A stretch of DNA of 64,000 nucleotides from JAIBJN01 sp963825255 (GTDB lineage Bacteria; Actinomycetota; Thermoleophilia; Gaiellales; Gaiellaceae): positions 1 through 64,000 of the forward strand of contig CAWGSF010000001.1 in NCBI GenBank assembly GCA_963825255.1. Direction: 5' to 3'. A program made the position numbers and the translations under genes. The first letter of the stretch is position 1. Every line of letters starts with the position of its first letter. A model generated the notes under the pieces. It saw nothing but the letters and a program-made list of their open reading frames with translations. It was not told where the DNA came from and ran no database searches. This document shows positions 35,411-44,275 of this stretch, piece after piece.

Positions 35411-37534
35411 CTAGACGGCGACCGCCTCGCGCTCGATCACGCGGCGCTCGCGCTTGAACGGCAGGGGCACCTCCGGGTTGTCCGAGTCGATCTCGCGCGC
35501 GAGCCGGTGCCCGGAGAAGACGCAGTCGGCGGTGAGCCGCGGCGCCTCGCAGTCCCCGATCCGGTAGAGGGCCGTGACGCCCTCGGCCTCGAGGGCGTCG
35601 AGGCCCGACCGAGTCCTTGAGCTCGCGGAAGAGCGCCTCGTTCGAGCGCCGCTGCGTCACGAGCACGACCGCGTCGGTCGCGAACTCGTGCTCGTGCGCC
35701 TCGTCGTCGTAGACGTGGGCGGCGAGGACGCGGCCCTCCTCGAACTTCGTCGGCTGGTGGTACGTGACGATCTCGACGCCGAGCTTGTGGAGGATGCGGT
35801 GCTGGTTCGGCGCCTCGAGCGTGAAGTGCAGGTACGGCCCGATGGCGCGCCAGGTGGGTCATCAGCGTGACCTTCTTGCCCTCACGGGCGAGCTTCTCGG
35901 CGAGCGAGACGCCCATGAAGTACCCGTCGTTGTCGACGATGACGACCTTCTCGCCGGGCACCTCCTTGCCCTCGTCCATGATCTGCTCGGGCGTCAGCTG
36001 CCAGGGGAGGCTCGCGTCGGCGCCGGCGACGGTGTCGTGCGTGCAGCCGTTGAGGCCGTCCGTGGCCCAGTAGCCGCCGGTCGCGATGACGACGATCTCC
36101 GCCCCGTAGCTCTTGATGCCCTCCGGCGTCGAGCGTCGTCTTGGGGACGAACTCGACGTTCTTGAGCTTGTCGATCTGGATCTTGCGGTAGTTGACGACG
36201 CGCGCCCACTCGCCGAGGCCCGGGAGCTGCGGGATCCAGCGCATGATCCCGCCCATGTCGTCCTTCGCCTCGACGAGGTGCACGCGGCGCATGCCCCGCT
36301 TGCCGAGGATCATCGCGCACTCCATCCCGGCCGGGCCGGCGCCGACGACGAGCACGTCGTTGTCGGCGTTCCGCGCCGGCTCGAACTTCTCCGGGTGCCA
36401 GCCGCGGCGGTACTCCTCGCCCGCGGTCGCGTTCTGGGTGCAGATGAGCGGCGGGCCGCCGATCTCCCAGCGCGAGATGCAGATGTTGCAGCCGATGCAC
36501 TCGCGGATGTCGTCCAGGCGCCCCTCGTCGATCTTCTGGGGGAGGAACGGGTCGGAGATCGACGGGCGGCAGGTGGCGATGATGTCGAGCTTGCCGGAGT
36601 TGATGGCGTCGGCCATGAGGTCGGGGTTCGTGAACCGTCCGACGCCGAGGACGGGCTTCTTCGAAACCTCCTTGATGCGCGCCTGCCACGGCAGCAGCCG
36701 CCCGCTCTCGTAGAAGCGCGAGGGCGTCGCATCCTCGCCCCACTCGGCGATGCCCGAGACGTTGATGTCCCAGACGTCCACGATGTCGTCGACGAGCTCG
36801 ACGAAGGGGACGCAGTCGCGCTCGAGCTGCGTGCCCGCGTCGCCCATGAACATGTCGGTGGACATGCGGACGCAGATCGCGGCTTCGTCGCCGACGGCGT
36901 CGCGGACCTGCTCGATCGTCTCGCGCCAGAAGCGGGCGCGGTTCTCGAAGGAGCCGCCGTACTCGTCCGTGCGCCGGTTGTAGAAGGGCGTCAGGAACTG
37001 CTGCGGCAGATACGAGTGGGAGCCGTAGACGTAGACGATGTCGAAGCCGGCGTCCACCGCGCGCTTGGCGGCCTCGACGTAGAAGCCCTGCACCTCGCGG
37101 ATGTCGTCCTTGTCCATCTCCTTCGGGTACGTGAGGTGCTCGAAGTCGCTCGGGATCTGCGAGGGGGCGCGCGGGACGGAGCGCGACTCCATGCACGGGG
37201 CGTGCGGGCCGCCGTACCAGAGCTCGGCGGCGGCGAGCGCGCCGTGCTCGTGGAGCATGTCGCACATGAGCGAGAGGTTCTTGACGTCGCCGTCGTCCCA
37301 GAGCCGCGCCGACACGCGGTGCGTGTCGTCCGACTCGGGGTGGATCGAGCAGTACTCGGTGCAGCAGGCGGCGTACCCACCCTCCGCCTTCATGGCCCGG
37401 AAGTGGGCCTGGCTCATGGGCTTCTCCGAGCCGAAGCCGTTGCAGTGGGGGATCTGGTAGAAGCGGTTCTTCATCGTCTTCGGGCCGATGTCGATGGGCT
37501 CGAAGAGGATGTCGTGCCTGGGGTCGCGCGCCAT
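35411..37534 (-). CDS. tmd: Trimethylamine dehydrogenase (frame-broken in the C-terminal half)
   Basis: An FMN/4Fe-4S amine dehydrogenase of about 708 residues, predicted to oxidise trimethylamine to dimethylamine plus formaldehyde. The first ~440 residues are one frame: MARDPRHDILFEPIDIGPKT, then the flavin-linked Cys31 in QIPHCNGFG, Tyr61 in CTEYCS, HSYLPQQFLTPFYNRRTDEY, EWGEDATPSRF and the cluster ECIGCNICISRWEIGGPPLI (C-x2-C-x2-C-x11-C). The C-terminal nucleotide domains (LVVGAGPAGMECAMILGKRG, VVIVDNDGYFMGVSLAEKLA) need corrections near 36125, 35855 and 35600. Residues equivalent to Tyr60, Ser74, Trp105, Trp264 and Trp355 of the Methylophilus enzyme are kept, which argues against dimethylamine or histamine dehydrogenase. 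AAAGGAGG precedes the ATG by 8 nt. Confidence 0.9.
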
Positions 37535-37622
37535 CTCGCGATGCCTCCTTTGGAGCGAACCGGGAACCGGCATTCTCCAACCGCCGGGACGGGCTTGCAA
37601 GCGCCAGCAGTTGCGAGACGGG
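37535..37622 (-). promoter_or_regulatory. Region upstream of trimethylamine dehydrogenase
   Basis: Contains the ribosome-binding site AAAGGAGG (minus strand), a TTGGAG/CTCCAA inverted pair, the second arm of which adjoins that site, and the palindrome GCTTGCAAGC. No clear -35/-10 was found, so transcription may come from further upstream through the Usp gene. Confidence 0.3.
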
Positions 37623-38095
37623 CTAGTCGGCCCCGACCCAGACCAGGCAGGGCGGGTTCTCGCGGATCCGCTTCACGGCCTTCTTGAAGGCTCGCTTCCC
37701 GAGCTCTGTCCGGTCGGCCCCGAAGACGAGCAGGCCGATCTGCTCGGTCGCGGGCCACCTCGAGGGCCGTCTTCACGGGCCGTCGGATTGTGGAAGGCGA
37801 GCTGGGTGGTGCTGACGCCGCGGTCGCGTGCCCGGCGGGCGACCGCGTCGAGGTGCTTGCGGTTCATCTGCTCGGCGTACTGGCGGGCGACGTGGCCGAC
37901 GTAGTTGCGGTACTCGAGCGGGATGGCGTCGCAGATGTAGAGCTCGGCACCGGCCTCTGCCGCCGAGTCGATGGCGAACACGATCGCCGGCTCCTCGAGC
38001 TCGACGTTCAGCGTCAGGAGCATGACGGGGCGGACATTGCGCGCGACCGGGCCCGCTGCGGGAGGAGCCGGGCGGTCGAGCGTGTCGCGCGTCAC
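37623..38095 (-). CDS. Divergent Usp-like protein, copy 1 (frame-broken)
   Basis: A UspA-fold protein of about 157 residues. After a short leader it has VMLLTLNVELEEPAIVFAID, a strand-helix start, then YRNYVGHVARQYAEQMNRKH and, at the end, LLVFGADRTELGKRAFKKAV and KRIRENPPCLVWVGAD. The glycine-rich ATP motif of classical UspA is replaced by GADRTELGKRAF, so ATP binding is doubtful. Two frame breaks near 37790 and 37755. The GTG overlaps the upstream zinc-ribbon stop. It is closely related to the protein at 51728-52210. It is placed directly before trimethylamine dehydrogenase on the same strand. Confidence 0.75.
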
Positions 38096-38449
38096 TCGCG
38101 GTCGCCTCGAGCTCGAGCGGTGGGCAGCTCGCCCGGGCGAGGGGACGAACCGCCGCATGAACCAGCGGCGGATGTACCAGAACCAGAGCATGCCGGCGAT
38201 GGGCACGGTGACCGCCGCGCCCCAGATGCCCCAGAGGAAGAACGAGACGACCCGGTCGACGATGAGGAAGATCGCCCCGACGCGCACGTAGAGCCGCGCC
38301 TTGGCCTGGTGCTCCCGCACCTGCGGGAAGTTGCCCTCGGAGATCTGCGACGTGTCGTAGCGACGTCCGCAGGAGCACTCGACCGTCTCCCCGAGGTTCG
38401 CCGAGTGGGTCTCGCCGCACTCGCACCGAACGGTGATCGGAATCGCCAC
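38092..38449 (-). CDS. Zinc-ribbon membrane protein, copy 1 (one frame break near the end)
   Basis: A protein of about 118 residues with an N-terminal zinc ribbon (VRCECGETHSANLGETVECS followed by CGRRYDTSQIS) and two membrane helices (YVRVGAIFLIVDRVVSFFLW and AAVTVPIAGMLWFWYIRRWF). No known function. One extra G near 38136 removes the stop; without it the frame ends PGELPTARARGDRE at TGA 38092, overlapping the next GTG. Taken as it stands, the frame would run on into the Usp gene as a fusion, but the paralogue at 51370 is separate, so I treat it as two genes. A TAGAAT lies at 38465-38470 on the minus strand. Confidence 0.78.
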
Positions 38450-38483
38450 GTGACTCTCCAGACGATTCTAGACCCCGAACGCG

Positions 38484-38507
38484 GAGGGGCGGGTTGCCCC
38501 GCCCCTC
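38484..38507 (-). terminator. Strong hairpin between APC permease and zinc-ribbon gene
   Basis: Perfect 10-bp inverted repeat GAGGGGCGGG/CCCGCCCCTC with a TTGC loop, 28 nt past the APC stop. There is no T tract. It probably ends or attenuates transcription from the permease, leaving the zinc-ribbon gene to its own promoter. Confidence 0.55.
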
Positions 38508-38534
38508 GAAGTCGATCTGGCGTTTGCCTAGTTG

Positions 38535-40123
38535 CTAGCGGGCGCGGGCGCCGCGGCCGGCCGCTGCGCCGTCGATCGCCTCCTGCGTCGGCTGCTCGTC
38601 GCTCGGATCCTTCCAGTGCACCGTCTTGCCCCACTGGCGCTGGGCGATGATGTAGCCGACGACGCCGCACACGAGCACGAGGACGCCGACGATGATGATC
38701 CGGGCACACGCTCCGTCGGGCTCGGCCGTGCCGGCGGGCCGGCGTATTCCTCGCTCAGGTAGTCGAACCCGTAGCCCGGTGTACTTGAGCCCGTACACCC
38801 CGAAGACGATGAAGATGCGTGTTCAGGACGCAGAAGAGCCCGCCAGCCACATCCACACCTTCGCCGAGCTTGATCGGACGCGGCCAGTTCGGGCGATCCC
38901 TGCGCAAGAGCAGCACGCCCGACAGGGCGATCACGTGCGAGAGCATGTACCCGAGGTTGCCCGCCGCGAGGATGAAGTAGATGTTCTGGAAGTAGAGGAG
39001 CAGGAAGATGTTCATGACCATGTCGACGGTCATGGCGCGGCCCGGCACGTTGTGCTTGTTGAGGACGCCGAGCTGCTTGATCGTCATCTTCTCCTCGGAG
39101 AGCGCGTAGAGCGCCCGCGAGCCGTCCATCGTGGCCGTGTTCATGGAGAGCAGCAGGCCAGCGCAGAGACAGACGACGAGGAACTTCCCGAAGCCCTCGC
39201 CGGCGATCGAGTTGACGACGTCGGTCAGCCAGACGACGCCGGTCGCGTCGTCGAAGAGGCGCGTCGTAGCCGATCGTCCCGAGGACGACGATCGGGAGCA
39301 GGATCGACAGGCCGACGTTGAGCGCCCCCACGGAGGCGAGCGCCTTGCGGGTGTCGTTGGCCGTGTCCTTGTACTCCGGCGCGAACGTCGCTCCCGCCTC
39401 TGGGCCGTACGTCGACCAGCCGAGGATGTACAGCCAGACCATGACCATCACGAACTGGTTGAAGAACGTCGGCGAGTCGCCGTAGAACTCGACGCTCGCG
39501 GCGATGTAGTTCGAGTCGACCTGGTGGTTCTGGAAGTCGCCGGTGACGAAGCCGCCGATGGCGATCACGAGGATCGGGATGATCATCAGGGCCCCGACGA
39601 CGTAGCTGAGCCCGACGGCGGGTCGCATCCCGCGGACGTTGAAGATCCAGCAGAGCACGATGGCCGCGACGCCGATCAGCTGCGCCCAGCCGAGCGACTG
39701 GATGATGGGCGGGCTCCAGATCTCGGTCGCGAGGCGAGTGTCGGCTCCGAACTCGGCGATCAGCAGGTACCCGATCAGGCTGCCGTAGATCGCGAGCACG
39801 CTCGACCAGGCGAACCAGTAGCCGAAGACCGCGATCGGGCCCGCGAAGGAGAAGTGCTTGCGCCAGCCCTCCCGCGCGTAGACCGACAGCCCTCCCGGCT
39901 TGTCCGGGAACATGGCGGCCGGCTCGCAGTAGATGTAGGCCTGAAGCGCGCCGATGACGGCCGAGATGACCCAGAGGATGATCGCCGGCGTGCCGCCGAG
40001 CGCGAGGATCGAGCCCCAGAGCCCGATGAGAAGGAAGCCCGGATTGGCGAGACCGATGACGAACCCGTCCCACCAGCGGATCGTCTTGAGGAGACGTCGT
40101 TCGTCTACAGCAACTTCAGCCAT
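38535..40123 (-). CDS. APC-superfamily permease, copy 2 (frame-broken)
   Basis: A permease of about 530 residues with 12 or more helices. It opens MAEVAVDERRLLKTIRWWDG, then FVIGLANPGFLLIGLWGSIL, AREGWRKHFSFAGPIAVFGY and the cytoplasmic loop GATFAPEYKDTANDTRKALA. Breaks occur near 39256, 38822 and 38776. The C-terminal helix IIIVGVLVLVCGVVGYIIAQ and a WKDPSDEQPTQEA tail end at TAG 38535. It is paralogous to the permease at 49712-51235. Position before the trimethylamine cluster suggests an amine or quaternary-amine importer, without direct evidence. Confidence 0.82.
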
Positions 40124-40247
40124 GCATCCTCCTCACAATCGAGAGACGCCCCTAGCCGGATCCCGACTGTAGACGCCAGATCGGACTGATAGAGACCGAC
40201 ATCGAGATGCGCGACGGTAGCACTCGCGTGCAGGGAGTTCAATAGGC

Positions 40248-40265
40248 GTTTCGCGCGTGCGAAAC
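40248..40265. promoter_or_regulatory. Dyad-symmetric site upstream of aldehyde dehydrogenase
   Basis: Perfect inverted repeat GTTTCGC-GCGT-GCGAAAC, 28 nt before the ATG at 40294 in the divergent intergenic region 40124-40293. AAAGGAG lies at 40280-40286. A likely operator; the regulator is unknown. Confidence 0.5.
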
Positions 40266-40293
40266 TGTCGGCGACGGCACGGAAAGGAGCGAC

Positions 40294-41731
40294 ATGGCGG
40301 TAGCGATCCGGCAGGACGCGTACATCGCGGGTGAGTGGGTCCCGGGCGACGGCGAGGAGATCGAGGTCAGGAGCCCCGCGACGGGCGAGCTCCTCGGCAC
40401 GGTCACCGCGCTCGAGCCCCGATCAGGTCGAGGCCGCGGTGCGGGCCGCCGCCGAGGCCTTCCCGGCGTGGCGCAAGGTCTCGCTGCTCGAGCGGGTCGA
40501 GCTGTGCCGCGCGGCGTTCGCCCTCTGCATGGAGCGGGCCGACGAGATCGCCGAGATGATCACCAAGGAGGTCGGCAAGACGATCCGCGAGTCCCGCGAG
40601 GAGATGGTCGAGTACACGGCCGACCACTTCCGGCGGGCGTCCGAGGACGTCCTCCGCCACGCGGGCAAGGTCCTCCCGTCGACGCAGGAGCGCTCGAACG
40701 CCAAGCGCATCATCGTCGTGCAGGAGCCGGTCGGGGTCGTCGCCGCCGTGACGCCGTGGAACTTCCCCGTCGACATCGCCGGGATCCCGATCGTCTACGG
40801 GTTGGCCGTGGGCTGCACCGCCGTCTGGAAGCCGTCCGAGCAGGCGCCGCTCTGCGCCAACATGTTCGCCGAGGTCATCCACGACGCCGGCTTCCCGCCG
40901 GGGACGCTCAACGTCGTGCACGGCCGCGGCGACGTGGGCGCGGCGCTCGTCACCCATCCCGACGTCGCGTCCGTCGTCTTCACGGGCTCGACGCGCACGG
41001 GCGAGCAGGTCGCGCGCGACGCCGCGCTCAAGAACCGCGTCCTCGAGCTCGGCGGCAACGGGCCGCAGATCGTGCTCGCCGACGCGAACCTCGACAAGGC
41101 CGCCGACGCGGCGATCGTGGGCTGCTTCTACCTCGCCGGCCAGTGCTGCACGGCGGCGGAGCGCATCCTCGTCCACGAGTCCGTGAAGGACCAGTTCCTC
41201 GAGGCGCTGGTCGAGCGGACGAAGGCGCTCCGGGTCGGCGATCCCCTCGACGAGGAGACCGACATGGGGCCGCTCTGCACCGACGAGGTGCTCGCGCGCA
41301 CGGTCGAGCACGTCGACGACGCGGTCGCCAAGGGCGCGCGGGTCGTCCTGGGCGGCGGGCACGAGGGCCGGTTCTTCGAGCCGACGATCCTCGACGGCGT
41401 CACGAGCGAGATGCGCATCGCCCAGGAGGAGACGTTCGGCCCCGTGGCGCCGATCATGACCTTCGGCGACCTCGACGAGGCGCTCGAGATCGCCAACGAG
41501 ACCGACTACGGCCTCACCGCCGCCGTGTTCACGCGCTCGCTCCACGACGCCTGGCGGGCGGCGGAGGAGCTCCGGCACGGGACGGTCCACATCAACGAGA
41601 CGACGAACTACTGGGACCAGCTCGCGCCGTTCGGCGGAGCGAAGAAGTCAGGCGCCGGCCGCGAGCTCGCGGGCTGGATCATCGACGCCCTCACGGAGAC
41701 GAAGCAGATCACCTTCGACCTGAGCGAGTAG
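40294..41731 (+). CDS. NAD(P)-dependent aldehyde dehydrogenase (one frame break)
   Basis: An aldehyde dehydrogenase of about 478 residues. The N-terminal 40 residues (IRQDAYIAGEWVPGDGEEIE) join the main body by removing one C in a CCCC run near 40422, right before GATC. The body has VAAVTPWNFPVDIAGIPIVY, catalytic Glu in LELGGNGPQIVLADANLDKA, catalytic Cys in YLAGQCCTAAERILVHES and a GGAKKSGAGRELAGWIID ending. The subgroup resembles semialdehyde or lactaldehyde dehydrogenases; the substrate is not clear. Formaldehyde or an aldehyde from the nearby GMC or amine reactions are candidates. Confidence 0.88.
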
Positions 41732-41749
41732 CGGACCGCCAGTCCGTGC

Positions 41750-41772
41750 GCAAGTAACAGACTGTTACTTGC
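41750..41772. repeat. Palindrome, left copy, flanking the small HTH-like gene
   Basis: Arms GCAAGTAACAG and CTGTTACTTGC with a single A in the centre, 18 nt past the aldehyde dehydrogenase stop and 57 nt before the ATG of the 99-aa gene. The inner part AAGTAACAGACTGTTACTT recurs exactly at 42138-42156. Confidence 0.85.
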
Positions 41773-41829
41773 AGATTCGGCGCGCTGCTTGCGACACACG
41801 CGTAGCGCGATCCTCGCGATCGTCGGGGG

Positions 41830-42129
41830 ATGACCGTGTCCGCGCCGAGGATCGACTCGAGGCTCGTCGCCGCGATCGAGTGCCTGGACGACGAGTCCGT
41901 GCGCATCGCGGAGACGAATCGCCGGGTCGGCGAGATCGCAGAGGCTCTGGGGCTCGCCAGGCCGAGCTACGAGCAGGTGCGGACGATCGTGCACGAAACC
42001 CGCCGCCTCGGCCCGCGCGTAGGCCCGGGCCAGGTCCTGCTCGAGATCGCGTTCCGCGTGCGACCGCCGACGGCCTTCGGCGACTACCTCGCCGGCACGC
42101 TTCCGCCCGAGCCTCCGCGCAGACGGTAA
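41830..42129 (+). CDS. Small HTH-like protein bracketed by identical palindromes, 99 aa
   Basis: No family recognised with certainty. The central segment RRVGEIAEALGLARPSYEQV followed by RTIVHETRRL resembles a helix-turn-helix, where EIAEALGLARPS would be the HTH and recognition helix. The N-terminus has a helix DSRLVAAIECLDDESVRIAE, and the C-terminus (QVLLEIAFRVRPPTAFGDYL) may dimerise. The ATG start at 41830 lacks an obvious Shine-Dalgarno. A likely DNA-binding protein, with the two flanking palindromes as potential operators; the alternative is a tiny mobile or cassette-like unit. Convergent with the GMC gene. Confidence 0.65.
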   Translation: MTVSAPRIDSRLVAAIECLDDESVRIAETNRRVGEIAEALGLARPSYEQVRTIVHETRRLGPRVGPGQVLLEIAFRVRPPTAFGDYLAGTLPPEPPRRR

Positions 42130-42134
42130 CGCTC

Positions 42135-42159
42135 CCCAAGTAACAGACTGTTACTTGGG
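42135..42159. repeat. Palindrome, right copy, flanking the small HTH-like gene
   Basis: Arms CCCAAGTAACAG and CTGTTACTTGGG around a central A, 5 nt past the stop of the 99-aa gene and 19 nt from the end of the convergent GMC gene. The inner 21 bp equal the left copy; the next outer pair is C-G here but G-C there, so the pairing is kept while the bases differ. Confidence 0.85.
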
Positions 42160-42178
42160 CGACGGATGCGCCTCGCGG

Positions 42179-44267
42179 CTAGGCCGGGGTCGGCTGCAGG
42201 CGGGCGCGCTCGATGAGGCGCTCGGTGCACCGGAGCGAGTTGGCGCAGATGGTCGACGTCGGGGCCATCGGGCCCGACGTGGGGAAGACCGCGCCGTCGA
42301 GCACGTAGAGGTTCGGGACGTCGTGGGCCGCGCACCAGCGGTCGACGACCGACGTCGCCGGGTCGTCGCCCATCCGCGTCGTTCCGAGCAGGTGCCAGCC
42401 CCACTGCGACCAGTCGGCGACGATCGTCTTGGCCGCGCCGGCCGCCTCGTGCGCCTCGCGTGCCCGGGCCAGCTGGAAGTCGAGGTTGGCGCGCATCTCG
42501 TCGTCGATCGTGAAGGTGATCTTCGGCGCGGGGATCCCGTCGGCGTCGGTGAGCTCGGGGTCGATCGTGACGGTGTTCGACTCGTGCGGGAGGTCCTCGA
42601 TCCCGACGCCCCAGTCGAAGGCGTGCCCGAGCGTCGACTCCGTCGAGGTCGTGCACCGCCGCGCCCCAGCGCTCGTCGAAGGGAAGCTCGTCGTACCGGA
42701 AGAGCGAGAAGAGCGGCCCGCCGAGCGGCATCACGTCCCACTGCGCGCCGAGCGGGAAGCCTCGCGACTCGTCGTGGTCGGCGAACTCGAGCGAGAGGAG
42801 CTGCGTCCCCCACGGGCCGAGCCAGCCCTCGAGGTCGTCCTCGTAGATCCCGAGGACGCTCATGTACGGGTGCAGCATGAGCCGCTTGCCGACGAGGCCG
42901 GAGGAGTTCGCGAGCCCGTTCTCGCCGCCGGAGAGGAGGAGCAGTCGCGCCGTACCGACGCCGTTCCCCGCGACGATGACGACGCTCGCCTCCTGCCGCT
43001 GCTCATTCCCGTCGCGGTCGACGTAGATCGCGCCGGTGGCGAGGCCGTTCCCGTTCGTCGTGATCTCGCGCACGCGCGCGCCCGTGACGAGCTTCGCGCC
43101 GTGCTCGAGGGCCTTCGGCCACATGGTCGTGTCCGTCGAGCTCTTCGCCCCCTTCGGGCAGCCCCACATGCAGGTGCCCGTTCGCTCGCAGCCGGCGAGG
43201 TTGTCGACCGGCTCGGAGCGGATCGCGTGGGCCGCGGGCCACCAGTGCCAGTTGAGCCTGTTCATGCCCTCGGCCGCCCTCCTCCCGAGCGCCCCGATGG
43301 GGATCGGCGGCAGGAGCGGCGGCGGCCCCGGCGGGTAGTTCGGGTCGCCGGTCATGCCGGAGATCTGCATCTCCTGGTCGATCTGCTCGTAGTACGGCTT
43401 CATCTCCTCGTAGGAGATGGGCCAGTCGTCGGCGATCCCGTGCAGCGTGCGGAGCTTGTAGTCCTGCGGCCGCAGCCGCACCCACTGGGCGCAGAAGTGG
43501 ACCGTGCTCCCGCCGACGGCGTTGTACATCACGGGCGTGATCGGCGAGCCGGACACCTCGAGCGGGTAGTCGGACGGATGCTTGCGGGTGTTCGGGTTCG
43601 GGCTCCATTGCGCGTCGGCGACGAGCTCCCACTCGACCTTGTCGCCGGGGAAGTCGGCGGCGTTCTCCCAGCCGCCCTGCTCGAGGCAGACGACGGAGAA
43701 CCCCGCCTCCGCGAGGTGCCGGGCCGCGACCGATCCTCCCGCGCCCGCACCGATGACGACGACGTCCGCCTTCTCGCCGTTGCCGCCGATCGCGAACGAG
43801 AGCGGGGCGGCCGGCTCGACGGGGTCGGCCGGCGGGGGCGGGGTCGTGTTGACCGCCCCGCGCGCGTAGACCGGGTCGAGGAGGCCGTCGCGCAGGTCGT
43901 ACTCGGCCTCGTCCGAGAACGGCGGCCGCTTTCCCTGGCCCGGGTACCGGATCCGCTTGCGGATCTTGAGGTTCATGTAGTACCCGCCCGAGGCGATCTG
44001 GGCGAGGGCGGAGAAGCCGTCCGCGTCCTCCGCGTGCAGGCGGCGCGCCTCGGCCCCGGGATCCTTCCCCGCGGCCGCGTCGAGGACGGCGGTGAGCGGC
44101 GCCACGAGGTCGGGCCTGGCGGCCAGCGCCCGGTCGAGCCACTTCTCCGCCGACCCGGCGTCGCTGGCCGCGGGCATCGCGTCCGTCGCCGGGATGAGGA
44201 CGTCGGCCAGCGCCCAGAACGTCGTGCGCTGCTCCGACGTCAGCGTCTGCTCGCTGGTGACCGCCAT
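42179..44267 (-). CDS. GMC-family oxidoreductase with N-terminal gluconate dehydrogenase subunit 3-like domain (one frame break)
   Basis: A flavoprotein of about 696 residues. Residues 1-130 (TSEQRTTFWALADVLIPATD and GGYYMNLKIRKRIRYPGQGK) look like a gluconate 2-dehydrogenase subunit 3 domain. The GMC body follows with the FAD motif DVVVIGAGAGGSVAARHLAE, EPVDNLAGCERTGTCMWGCP, VVIVAGNGVGTARLLLLSGG and the C-terminal HLLGTTRMGDDPATSVVDRW with NLYVLDGAVFPTSGPMAPTS, in which the catalytic His is present. One extra G near 42641 breaks the frame. It oxidises a primary alcohol or sugar, with electrons probably going to quinone or cytochrome; identity unknown. Last gene of a minus-strand set. Confidence 0.85.
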
Positions 44268-44275
44268 GGTTCCTC

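Noticed and set aside
37623..38449. A zinc-ribbon/Usp fusion protein
   Set aside because: The uninterrupted frame depends on one extra G near 38136; the paralogous pair at 51370-52210 is two genes and the corrected frames give a GTGA overlap.
41750..42159. The twin palindromes as intrinsic terminators
   Set aside because: Arms are AT-rich with a one-base centre and no T tract, and one copy lies upstream of the gene; operator or cassette end is more likely.
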